A stretch of 64,000 bases of DNA from NCBI RefSeq assembly GCF_900110995.1, contig NZ_FOJF01000001.1, forward strand, positions 4,624,803 through 4,688,802, written 5' to 3'. Of the stretch, positions 37,164 to 43,974 are shown piece by piece (positions within the stretch are counted from its first letter, which is position 1; every line of letters begins with the position of its first letter). A model generated the notes under the pieces. The model worked only from the letters and a program-made list of their open reading frames with translations, did not search any database and had not been told where the DNA came from. The translations under genes were made by a program, and so were the position numbers. Origin of the DNA: Chitinophaga sp. YR573 (GTDB taxonomy: Bacteria > Bacteroidota > Bacteroidia > Chitinophagales > Chitinophagaceae).

Positions 37164-37200
37164 TTTTTTTGTGATAGTGCTTCGCACCATCACAAAAAAA
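37164..37200. repeat. 17-bp near-perfect hairpin with TTC loop
   Basis: TTTTTTTGTGATAGTGC (37164-37180) pairs with 37184-37200 with a single mismatch. The loop TTC closed by C-G gives a UUCG-like tetraloop. Probably a terminator of the ArnT-like gene, or a second REP type next to the 37-bp element. Confidence 0.75.
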
Positions 37201-37203
37201 TTG

Positions 37204-37240
37204 AAGGGGTTTTGCAGGGCGAAGCCCTGCACCCAAAAAT
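37204..37240. repeat. 37-bp palindromic repeat, copy 2 (inverted)
   Basis: Exact reverse complement of 35349-35385. Hairpin core at 37214-37230. Confidence 0.9.
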
Positions 37241-37245
37241 CAAAT

Positions 37246-37275
37246 AAAAAAAGGCTCCTTCCGGAGCCTTTTTTT
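37246..37275. terminator. Bidirectional terminator, 13-bp perfect stem
   Basis: AAAAAAAGGCTCC (37246-37258) pairs exactly with GGAGCCTTTTTTT (37263-37275), loop TTCC. It serves the 2OG-oxygenase gene (-) and possibly the ArnT-like gene (+). Confidence 0.93.
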
Positions 37276-37289
37276 ATTTGATATATTTA

Positions 37290-38159
37290 TTATTTCTTTT
37301 TGGAATTCCCTGATAAGAAGCGAAGTATTTTACTGACGATCTTATCATTGGCACCAAGTCTTCCCTTGATTTCCGTATAAATTGCCACCATGGTATTATC
37401 CAGCTTCACCATAAACTTTTTCTTTCCTTCACCAGGTCTTACCATATAGTGGGTTGCCCTGCGGAAAGGTTGAGCTTCTTCAGTATAGTAATATAAAGCA
37501 ATAGACCTTCTGAAAACATCCTCAGGACAGGTAGTTGGTTCCGGATGACCGTGATAGGAATCAGCGTCTGTATTGAAGATTACGCAACGGTTAAACACTG
37601 GTAATACTTTTCTCTCACAGGCTTTCATCTGCGTATCCCATAACTCCAGTTTACCACCCCATTCTTCTTCCCAGTCTTTGTTCAGATAAACAAGTACGTT
37701 CACACGTCTTTGCCAGTGGCGGTGATGCGGATGTACCGTGAAGTCTGCATGAATGTTGAGATACCCGTTCCTTTTAGACTGATGGATACCTCCGCCTTCC
37801 AGCAGATCATCTTTCATCAGACCTTTTATGCCGGTAAGAGTACTCAGGAACTCAAGAAATGCAGGTGAATTTAATTCGTTAATAGTACTTTTTATGGTTG
37901 CCGGTAATGCATCCAGCTTATTCAACCCTGCTTTTTTCTCGTTGTAGTGGACATAATTTATCCAGCCATCGGCTTCATTGAGTTTATTAAACTCATCCAC
38001 ACATTTATTCAATACTTCCGGATCAAGGAAGTTTTCCAGTACAATATGAGGATAAGGGCTCGCTTGCTGGTATTCGCTACTCAAAGTTGGTAGCTGGCCA
38101 TTCCATTTATCGTAATTAAATAACTGGGCTGGCTGAGGAGTTGCAACTGTAGTATTCAC
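37290..38159 (-). CDS. 2-oxoglutarate/Fe(II)-dependent oxygenase (prolyl-hydroxylase-like)
   Basis: 289 residues, cytosolic. The iron triad is His137-x-Asp139 (NIHADFTVHP) plus a distal His at 203 or 205 in YHGHP, with Arg218 (FRRSIALYYY) as the 2OG carboxylate ligand. This is the P4Hc/2OG-FeII oxygenase fold, hydroxylating proteins or small molecules. The N-terminal ~35 residues are low in predicted structure. Some related enzymes act on translation factors or on cell-surface synthesis intermediates, but no specific target follows from the sequence. Confidence 0.88.
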   Translation of the reverse strand: MNTTVATPQPAQLFNYDKWNGQLPTLSSEYQQASPYPHIVLENFLDPEVLNKCVDEFNKLNEADGWINYVHYNEKKAGLNKLDALPATIKSTINELNSPAFLEFLSTLTGIKGLMKDDLLEGGGIHQSKRNGYLNIHADFTVHPHHRHWQRRVNVLVYLNKDWEEEWGGKLELWDTQMKACERKVLPVFNRCVIFNTDADSYHGHPEPTTCPEDVFRRSIALYYYTEEAQPFRRATHYMVRPGEGKKKFMVKLDNTMVAIYTEIKGRLGANDKIVSKILRFLSGNSKKK

Positions 38160-38208
38160 TTTTGACGTTTAAATTTATAACAATTTACAACAATTTATAA
38201 TTGCTTAA

Positions 38209-38931
38209 TTATTTCGTCTGTGCGGCTGCACTGCCAAACACTGTTTTTAACAGGTCTGTAACACGGGCAGCAGGATCTTTACGGATTTTTTGCTCTTCCA
38301 GTCCTACTTCCAGGAAAATACCCGCTACGGCCTTCTCTGTTACATAAGAGGAGAGGTCGGTGTTTACAGGGGTAGAAGAGAACTTGTTATACAGGGAGAA
38401 AACATCTCCCCAATACTTGGTAGCATCCACTTTCTTCAGCGCTTCAGCGATTACCGGGCGGAAAGCATTGGTAAGATCAGCCGTGGTCTTCTGTTTAAAG
38501 AAGTTGGTAGCTGCAAAATCGCCCCCTTTCAGGATACCAACGGCATCGGTGATGCTCATCTGTTTGATAGCGTTTACGAAGATAGGAGTGGCTGATTTAG
38601 CTGCTTCTTCTGCACCACGGTTCATGGCCAGTACTGCCTTATCTACCACACTACCCATGCCTACATTACGTAAGGTAGACTCTACTTTCTGAGCCTCTGG
38701 TGGCATCAGGATCTTCAGCGCAGCATTGGCAAAGAACCCGTTAACGGCAGAAAGGCGGTTGGCGCTGTTCTGTGTACCTATCGTTAAGGCCTCTTTTAAA
38801 GCAGCGGCAATCTGTGTGGTATTGTTCTGCCCACCCACCGTAGTTGGCAGGCTGTTGAGGATCTGCTGAGAGGTCTCACAGCTGGTTAAAAGCAGAGAAA
38901 TGAGCAAACATGAGAAAAAACCGGTTTTCAT
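38209..38931 (-). CDS. DUF4197 lipoprotein
   Basis: 240 residues from ATG 38931, chosen because it gives a standard lipoprotein signal (LLLTSC, Cys18) and lies behind a -7 box at 38976-38969; an earlier in-frame start would add ten unlikely residues. The body is all-helical with AALKEALTIGTQNSANRLS, FFANAALKILMPPEAQ, and FAATNFFKQKTTADLTNAF motifs typical of DUF4197. Function unknown; likely periplasmic. It shares a 85-bp divergent promoter region with the DEAD-box helicase. Confidence 0.9.
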   Translation of the reverse strand: MKTGFFSCLLISLLLTSCETSQQILNSLPTTVGGQNNTTQIAAALKEALTIGTQNSANRLSAVNGFFANAALKILMPPEAQKVESTLRNVGMGSVVDKAVLAMNRGAEEAAKSATPIFVNAIKQMSITDAVGILKGGDFAATNFFKQKTTADLTNAFRPVIAEALKKVDATKYWGDVFSLYNKFSSTPVNTDLSSYVTEKAVAGIFLEVGLEEQKIRKDPAARVTDLLKTVFGSAAAQTK

Positions 38932-38968
38932 AATAACATATATTACATTACATAATGACAATGTTTGG

Positions 38969-38976
38969 CAAATATA
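38969..38976 (-). promoter_or_regulatory. -7 element TATATTTG for the DUF4197 gene
   Basis: Exact TAnnTTTG on the minus strand, giving a leader of about 30-35 nt. Confidence 0.6.
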
Positions 38977-39000
38977 GGCGTTACTTTTCGTAGTTTACCT

Positions 39001-39008
39001 TAGCTTTG
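39001..39008 (+). promoter_or_regulatory. -7 element TAGCTTTG for the DEAD-box gene
   Basis: Exact TAnnTTTG. The ATG at 39017 follows 8 nt later, so the leader would be only a few nucleotides. Confidence 0.65.
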
Positions 39009-39016
39009 CGCAAAAA

Positions 39017-40165
39017 ATGGCATTTTCATCACTTGGATTATCTGCACCTTTACTTCAGGCTATCAGGGAACATAAATACAAAGACCCTTACCCGGTGCAG
39101 GAACAAGCTATACCTGCCATCATCAGCGGAAAAGATATTTTAGGGATCTCCAAAACAGGGTCGGGTAAAACCGCCGGTTACGTGCTGCCTATCCTGGAAT
39201 TATTCCAGCTCAGGTCCAGTAAAGGAGACCGCCACATAGGCGCCCTTGTGATCGTTCCTACCAGGGAACTGGCCATTCAGGTGAATGACGTGTTCAAAAC
39301 CTTCAGCAAACATCTTCCTCAGACGATAAAGACTACCGCGGTATTTGGTGGAGTATCCATCAATCCGCAGATGATAGCAGTGCGTCATACCGATGTACTG
39401 ATTGCTACTCCGGGGCGTTTATTAGACCTTATAGATTCTAAAGCAGTGCATATCTCCAGGGCAGACATATTAGTGCTGGATGAAGCGGATAAGATGCTGA
39501 ACCTGGGCTTTAAGGAGGAAATGGATAAGATTATGGCCCTGTTACCGGAGAAGCGCCAGAATATCCTGTTTTCTGCTACATTAAACAATGATATCAATGA
39601 TATACAGTTACAGTTACTGCATGAGCCTGTAAAGATCGAGATCGTTGACGAGGAGAGTGGAAGCAATATTGACCAGATCTCTCAGCTGGCGTATAATGTG
39701 ACCCTTGAAAGAAAAGGCCCTTTCCTCAGATACCTTATCAAAAGTGAGAATATGGAGCAGGTGCTGGTATTTACTTCTGCTATCCGCTCTGCAGAGAACC
39801 TGGTAGGTAAGCTGAATAAAAACGGTGTGCAGGCAGCAGCATTTCACGGAGATTTGAGTCAGGGTACAAGAGTGGACAACCTGCGTATGTTTAAAGAAGG
39901 CAGATTACGTGTGCTGGTAGCTACTGATTTAGCCGCCAGAGGTATTGATATCAAGGACTTACCGGTGGTGATCAATTTTGAATTACCCCGTTCCCCTAAA
40001 GATTATGTACACAGGATAGGCCGTACCGGCAGGGCAGATGCGAACGGAACAGCTATTTCGCTGTTATGTGAAGATGATCAGCATCATTTTAAAATTATCC
40101 AGAAGAAGATGGGTAAGAAAGTAGAGATCAAAGAAAGCGCTGAGATAGATCTGCACGGCTTTTGA
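39017..40165 (+). CDS. DEAD-box RNA helicase (core only)
   Basis: 382 residues. Q-motif (DPYPVQEQAIP), motif I KTGSGKT at 46-52, PTRELA, TPGRLLDL, Asp155-Glu-Ala-Asp158, FSAT, then domain 2 with HGDLSQ, TDLAARGIDI and HRIGRTGR. It ends about 25 residues after motif VI, so it lacks the long basic C-terminal tail of many bacterial family members. These enzymes unwind short RNA duplexes in ribosome assembly and mRNA decay, often with increased need in the cold. Monocistronic, divergent from the DUF4197 gene. Confidence 0.95.
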   Translation: MAFSSLGLSAPLLQAIREHKYKDPYPVQEQAIPAIISGKDILGISKTGSGKTAGYVLPILELFQLRSSKGDRHIGALVIVPTRELAIQVNDVFKTFSKHLPQTIKTTAVFGGVSINPQMIAVRHTDVLIATPGRLLDLIDSKAVHISRADILVLDEADKMLNLGFKEEMDKIMALLPEKRQNILFSATLNNDINDIQLQLLHEPVKIEIVDEESGSNIDQISQLAYNVTLERKGPFLRYLIKSENMEQVLVFTSAIRSAENLVGKLNKNGVQAAAFHGDLSQGTRVDNLRMFKEGRLRVLVATDLAARGIDIKDLPVVINFELPRSPKDYVHRIGRTGRADANGTAISLLCEDDQHHFKIIQKKMGKKVEIKESAEIDLHGF

Positions 40166-40206
40166 TTGAAATATCCTATAAAGTGATTGCTCCGTCCTAA
40201 CATTTT

Positions 40207-40250
40207 TTTTATTCACTTTAGATCTTTACAAATATCTAAAGTGAATAAAA
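40207..40250. promoter_or_regulatory. 17-bp perfect inverted repeat abutting a start codon
   Basis: Arms 40207-40223 and 40234-40250 are exact complements with a 10-nt loop (CTTTACAAAT). The element ends 1 nt before ATG 40252. On the RNA it would sequester the ribosome-binding region; on DNA it could be an operator. It may partly terminate the DEAD-box transcript, though the A-tract lies on the wrong side for that. Confidence 0.8.
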
Positions 40251-40251
40251 T

Positions 40252-40716
40252 ATGTACTTCTTTTTGTTTTTCCATTCTTTATTAAGATGGCTGGTTTTAA
40301 TCAGTTTATTATACGCTATTTACAGGGCATATACCGGTTATACATCCAATAGCGCCTTTACTCCCAGAGATAATGCAGCCAGGCACTGGACGGCTACCAT
40401 TGCACAAATCCAGATGTTACTGGGTATTTTGTTATATACCCAAAGTGCTCTTATCAAATATTTCTGGAGAAATTTCAGTGAGGCCATTCATCAGCAGGAA
40501 ATTACTTTCTTCGCACTGATGCATATCATCCTTATGGTGATCGCTACTGTTACACTTACTGTAGGTTCCGCGACGGCTAAGAGAAAAGAAACAGATGAAG
40601 AGAAGTTTAAAACGATGTTAATCTGGTTTATTATCGCGCTCATTATCATATTTATTGCCATCCCCTGGCCATTCTCTCCGTTAGCTAACAGACCCTGGCT
40701 CAGAGCAGTTTTTTAG
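40252..40716 (+). CDS. Small four-helix membrane protein
   Basis: 154 residues with four hydrophobic segments (about 4-24, 47-66, 84-106, 121-142). His8 in the HSLLRW motif, His45 and His90 lie in or at the membrane and could be heme ligands, so a cytochrome b-like role is possible but not shown. The charged stretch KRKETDEEKFK is a loop between helices 3 and 4. The gene overlaps the end of the convergent GNAT gene by 17 nt, and its start sits behind a large hairpin. Confidence 0.75.
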   Translation: MYFFLFFHSLLRWLVLISLLYAIYRAYTGYTSNSAFTPRDNAARHWTATIAQIQMLLGILLYTQSALIKYFWRNFSEAIHQQEITFFALMHIILMVIATVTLTVGSATAKRKETDEEKFKTMLIWFIIALIIIFIAIPWPFSPLANRPWLRAVF

Positions 40717-41158
40717 ACATGGTGATATCATCCCCTTCTTCCTTTATAACAAAACCGTACTTTTTAAACAGGTTGATAGCAGCAGACATACTTCGTGCAG
40801 TTTGCAGGCAAACTTCTTTAAAATGCAGTTTAACAGCCTTTTGTAATGCTTTTTTCAGCAGCAGGTCTCCTAGTTTCAGACCGCGGTAGTTACTGTCGAT
40901 GTACATCTTTTTCAGCCAGCAGGTATTATTATCTGCCTTTTGTAATGCGACTGTTCCAATGATGTCACTGTCGAAGGTTTCTATGACTTCAAAGGTGCCT
41001 CCTTTGCGGGTATAGTTTGCCTCGATATTTGCGAGGTCGCTTTCATACGTATCAGGGGCGTACACGTAATTGAATTCGGGCAGGGTCCTTTTTACAAGGT
41101 CTATTATTTTATCCCTGTCCCTGTTGGTCGCTGTTCGGATGATAAAACTCTTATCCAT
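40700..41158 (-). CDS. GNAT-family N-acetyltransferase
   Basis: 152 residues from ATG 41158; an upstream TTG would add ten unlikely residues and would lie inside the promoter. A GNAT fold with beta4 LKKMYIDSNYRGLKLGDLLLKKAL carries the acetyl-CoA-binding R/Q-x-x-G-x-G/A-like loop (YRGLKLGD). A C-terminal AINLFKKYGFVI strand is typical. It transfers acetyl from acetyl-CoA to an amine; substrate unknown. Its 3' end overlaps the membrane protein gene. Exact -7 box upstream. Confidence 0.88.
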   Translation of the reverse strand: MDKSFIIRTATNRDRDKIIDLVKRTLPEFNYVYAPDTYESDLANIEANYTRKGGTFEVIETFDSDIIGTVALQKADNNTCWLKKMYIDSNYRGLKLGDLLLKKALQKAVKLHFKEVCLQTARSMSAAINLFKKYGFVIKEEGDDITMSKKLL

Positions 41159-41185
41159 TAGCAGGGGGTAAATTTGGGTACAATG

Positions 41186-41193
41186 CAAAAGTA
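41186..41193 (-). promoter_or_regulatory. -7 element TACTTTTG for the GNAT gene
   Basis: Exact TAnnTTTG on the minus strand, with the ATG at 41158 some 27 nt downstream. Confidence 0.6.
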
Positions 41194-41277
41194 ATCAGTT
41201 CTTTTGTGGGAGCTTTATTTTATTTACCCGATGGCAAATGTTATTGATTTTTGTTAAAATTTAAAAAATAACAATAC

Positions 41278-41661
41278 TTATAAATGATAGTTAGAGACTT
41301 CTATCAGATTCTGATCCGGGTCCCGGAAATATACAGAGGATATTTTCCCTGTGGCGCCGGTCCTTTCTACAATCCCTTCTATCACCGGGATATTTTTACT
41401 GCGCAGTTCTTCCAGTACTTTCTCAACAGGAGTATCTGAGATAAAACATAAATCGGCAGAACCCGGTGTGGGGGTATCTGCTTTAGGCTCAAATTCTTTC
41501 CCTTTCTGATGCAGGTTTATCTTCTGCTGATTAAATAACAGGGCCTTCCTTCCAGCACCGAAGGTGATGATTGTCATGCCTAAAACATGCGAATAGAATT
41601 CGCATGTTTTGTCAATATCCTGCACAGTTAAAACCAGGTGATCTAATCTGTTTATTATCAT
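41278..41661 (-). CDS. VOC-family (glyoxalase I-like) protein
   Basis: 127 residues. NRLDHLVLTVQDIDKTCEFYSHVLGM, KINLHQKGKEFEPKA, ADLCFI and VYFRDPDQNLIEVSNY with the metal-ligand Glu near the end are all typical of the bleomycin-resistance/virulence-associated VOC group. The ATG overlaps the stop of the upstream SnoaL-like gene by one base (TAATG), indicating translational coupling. Likely a small-molecule-modifying enzyme acting with its neighbour. Confidence 0.9.
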   Translation of the reverse strand: MIINRLDHLVLTVQDIDKTCEFYSHVLGMTIITFGAGRKALLFNQQKINLHQKGKEFEPKADTPTPGSADLCFISDTPVEKVLEELRSKNIPVIEGIVERTGATGKISSVYFRDPDQNLIEVSNYHL

Positions 41662-42068
41662 TATTCAGAGAGTTTTGCTATCAGAGCAGACAATGTATTC
41701 ATCCCCCAATGCTCAAAATACCTGCCATTTTTTACAGTAACAATATCGATCACATCTATTGTTATTTTTTGTCCTGTAGGAGGGATGCCCATTAAAGGAC
41801 CGGTATGTATACCTGTAATAGCTTTGCGGGTAGTAACTTTATCTCCTTCGGCTATCTGGTCGTAGATAGTTACTTTGATGTCGGAGAAGGCAGGTCTTAA
41901 TATTTCTTCGAACATATACCGCATACCTGCCGGGCCATTATTCATACCTTCCCGGGCGGTGTGATTGATGAAGTTATCATCCATCAGTTCTTTAAAACTT
42001 TCCTGGTTTCCCTGTTCAATTACTTCTTTGTTGAAGCGTAATACAACTGTTTTGTTATTGTTTTCCAT
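41661..42068 (-). CDS. SnoaL-like ester cyclase/polyketide-cyclase-fold protein
   Basis: 135 residues. NKEVIEQGNQESFKELMDDNFINHTA, RPAFSDIKVTIYDQIAEGDKVTTR and FEHWGMNTLSALIAKL are the conserved stretches of the SnoaL-like (NTF2-fold) family. Members bind or cyclise small hydrophobic molecules; most have no known function. The start codon is 4 nt after an exact -7 box (42080-42073), so it begins its own near-leaderless transcript, coupled to the VOC gene downstream. Confidence 0.88.
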   Translation of the reverse strand: MENNNKTVVLRFNKEVIEQGNQESFKELMDDNFINHTAREGMNNGPAGMRYMFEEILRPAFSDIKVTIYDQIAEGDKVTTRKAITGIHTGPLMGIPPTGQKITIDVIDIVTVKNGRYFEHWGMNTLSALIAKLSE

Positions 42069-42072
42069 AAGG

Positions 42073-42080
42073 CAAAATTA
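42073..42080 (-). promoter_or_regulatory. -7 element TAATTTTG directly before the SnoaL-like ATG
   Basis: Exact TAnnTTTG on the minus strand, 4 nt (CCTT) before ATG 42068. Confidence 0.65.
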
Positions 42081-42122
42081 GGGATGCCCTGTACTTTACA
42101 GTTATAGCTACCTGTTCAAAAA

Positions 42123-42995
42123 TTATTGCCGGGCGGTCAGATTTTGTTCCTGATATTCTTTAGGGGAAATACCGAATTGCTGTTTGAAAGATTTGGAGAA
42201 GCTGGAATGATTCTCATAACCTACTTTCTGGTATACATCACTGGGTTTTTCTCCTGGCTGCTGTAACAGGCGTGCTGCTAATTGCAGCTTTTGTTCCACT
42301 AGCCATTTCTGCGGAGAAAGGCCATAGATATTATTAAAGCGTCTCTGGAATGTAGACAGACTGGCATTACAAAGGAAGGCCAGTTCTTCTACTGTAATAT
42401 GATTAGCGATATTTGTTTCTACTACCTGTCTTAGTGCAAGATCTTTGCTGTCACTGGTATTATTCAGTCTGAAAGAAGCAATGGCATCGGGGTTTGTCTC
42501 AAAGAGGTATACCATCAGTTCTTCTGCTTTTAATAATCGCAGTTCAGGTGATAATTCTGCTCTTGACTGAAGTAGTAAATCCAGCGAAGAGATATAATTC
42601 CTGATAAAAGTATCTTTCTTAAATGTCAGAGAAGGCAGTCCTTTCTGTTTTCCGGCCCGGCTGATAAGGTCAGCATATTTCACATAAAAGTCGGCCATTA
42701 ATTTATTGCTGAAATAAATGATGATACTATGAAATTTACCTTCTCCTGAAAGTACTTCTGTTGTTAAACAATTCCCGCATGAGAGCAGCAGAATTTCATC
42801 TTCATGAACGGTGGTTTTATTATCAGTATAGGAAATTGTTTTTTGCCCTTCTATCAGCAGGTTGATCATATTCTTATGTAGGATGATCTTGTTTTTCACA
42901 GTATTGGTACCGGATGTATACCGTTTGATGATGACATCACTATCAGGGTCTGTTTTCCCTGGTAGCAGGTCTTGCGGCAGGTTGATTACTTTCAT
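42123..42995 (-). CDS. AraC-family transcriptional regulator
   Basis: 290 residues. The N-terminal half (about 1-180) resembles the ligand-binding part of Bacteroidota AraC proteins (ISYTDNKTTVHEDEILLLSCGN). The C-terminus has both helix-turn-helix motifs (TVEELAFLCNASLSTFQRRF, and KPSDVYQKVGYENHSSFSKSFKQQFG), ending GISPKEY. It starts 5 nt after the dioxygenase stop on the same strand, so it is probably co-transcribed with it and may autoregulate the operon. Confidence 0.92.
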   Translation of the reverse strand: MKVINLPQDLLPGKTDPDSDVIIKRYTSGTNTVKNKIILHKNMINLLIEGQKTISYTDNKTTVHEDEILLLSCGNCLTTEVLSGEGKFHSIIIYFSNKLMADFYVKYADLISRAGKQKGLPSLTFKKDTFIRNYISSLDLLLQSRAELSPELRLLKAEELMVYLFETNPDAIASFRLNNTSDSKDLALRQVVETNIANHITVEELAFLCNASLSTFQRRFNNIYGLSPQKWLVEQKLQLAARLLQQPGEKPSDVYQKVGYENHSSFSKSFKQQFGISPKEYQEQNLTARQ

Positions 42996-43000
42996 ATAAA

Positions 43001-43849
43001 TTAGTTATTACCTATTCTGAAACATCTCATGCTGATGGCAGAAAATACTTCTTCATAAGTATAATGGATCTCTTCATTTTTATCAGCTAAAGCGATGCTG
43101 TATAACATGGGGATATAATGATCTGTAGTAGGTACTGCGCGGTTAGCAATCTTCCCTAAATTATTATAATAAAACAGGCTGCCGAAGTCTCTTTCATTAA
43201 TCCTCCCTTTCACCCATTCGTCAAATTCAATAGCCCAGGAGTAGGGTTTATTCCTTGAAAAAACACCCTTTAACAAACTCAGTTCCAGGTTATGTACAAT
43301 ATTCCCGCTACCGATAATCAATACCCCTTTATCCCGTAAAGGCTTCAGGTGTTGGGCAAGGTTCCAGTGATAATCCAGCCGCTGACTTATTGGAATGCTT
43401 AATTCCATGACGGGGATATTCCCTTCAGGTGCTATATGCCTTAAAATGGCCCAGGCTCCATGATCAAGATCATTGCTGTCATCTACTTCCACCTTCTCCG
43501 ATAACTGCGGAATAACCTTACTAAAAGCCGTAGCGCCGGATACATTATAATAAGGGCAGTTGAAATGTTCCGGAACTTTCAGATAAGAAGCCTCGGCAGT
43601 GAGATAATGCCCGGATATAATCAATATGGCGGATGGCTTACGGGTAAGATCATCCCCCATCTTTTTCAGACTCTGTGTAAAAGGATTATCCCTGAACGCA
43701 TTTTCCGGGTCACCATGGCCTACAAAGAAAACAGGCATTTTCTCCGTTGGCTGGAATACACCGGGCAGGTTCAGTAACCGCTCTATCTGTGATGAGTAGG
43801 GAATGAACGGCAGTAATGCCGCCATTTTGATAAATGATTTCCTTTCCAT
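43001..43849 (-). CDS. LigB/YgiD-type extradiol dioxygenase with export-like N-terminus
   Basis: 282 residues. The core (from about residue 38) matches 4,5-DOPA-extradiol-dioxygenase YgiD. Predicted metal and catalytic histidines are His45 (VGHGDP), His81 (SGHYLT), His186 (NIVHNL) and His244 (TTDHYIP). YgiD proteins are usually ~265 residues and cytosolic. This one has ~37 extra N-terminal residues, MERKSFIKMAALLPFIPYSS, resembling the Tat-like RKSFIK leaders of Bacteroidota, but with only one Arg. It may be exported or anchored. Ring-cleavage of catechols is expected. Divergent from the ECF sigma gene across a perfect palindrome. Confidence 0.88.
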   Translation of the reverse strand: MERKSFIKMAALLPFIPYSSQIERLLNLPGVFQPTEKMPVFFVGHGDPENAFRDNPFTQSLKKMGDDLTRKPSAILIISGHYLTAEASYLKVPEHFNCPYYNVSGATAFSKVIPQLSEKVEVDDSNDLDHGAWAILRHIAPEGNIPVMELSIPISQRLDYHWNLAQHLKPLRDKGVLIIGSGNIVHNLELSLLKGVFSRNKPYSWAIEFDEWVKGRINERDFGSLFYYNNLGKIANRAVPTTDHYIPMLYSIALADKNEEIHYTYEEVFSAISMRCFRIGNN

Positions 43850-43866
43850 TGGTGATGCTGATTATC

Positions 43867-43899
43867 TGTTCTTTGTTCGCAAATCGCGAACAAAGAACA
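43867..43899. promoter_or_regulatory. 14-bp perfect palindrome in the dioxygenase/sigma divergent region
   Basis: TGTTCTTTGTTCGC (43867-43880) pairs exactly with 43886-43899, loop AAATC. It lies at the transcription start region of the minus-strand gene (its -7 box is 43905-43898), so it is either an operator or a 5' hairpin of that mRNA. Confidence 0.8.
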
Positions 43900-43905
43900 A
43901 AATTA
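43898..43905 (-). promoter_or_regulatory. -7 element TAATTTTG for the dioxygenase gene
   Basis: Exact TAnnTTTG on the minus strand, with a TTG at 43929-43927 spaced 21 nt upstream as -33. Confidence 0.65.
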
Positions 43906-43960
43906 AGGAATAGCATAAGGAATTCACAATTTCATAACCTACATCCCTCAATCCAATCTG

Positions 43961-43968
43961 TACTTTTG
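43961..43968 (+). promoter_or_regulatory. -7 element TACTTTTG directly before the ECF sigma ATG
   Basis: Exact TAnnTTTG, 6 nt before ATG 43975. It fixes the sigma gene start and implies a near-leaderless mRNA. Confidence 0.7.
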
Positions 43969-43974
43969 CGGTAT

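Noticed and set aside
41571..41661. Mobile-element origin of the TAATG junction between the SnoaL-like and VOC genes
   Set aside because: The 1-nt overlap is ordinary translational coupling and no terminal repeats are present.
43834..43974. 47-codon N-terminal extension of the ECF sigma factor
   Set aside because: It reads through the divergent palindrome and the -7 box at 43961-43968; sigma region 2 starts shortly after ATG 43975.
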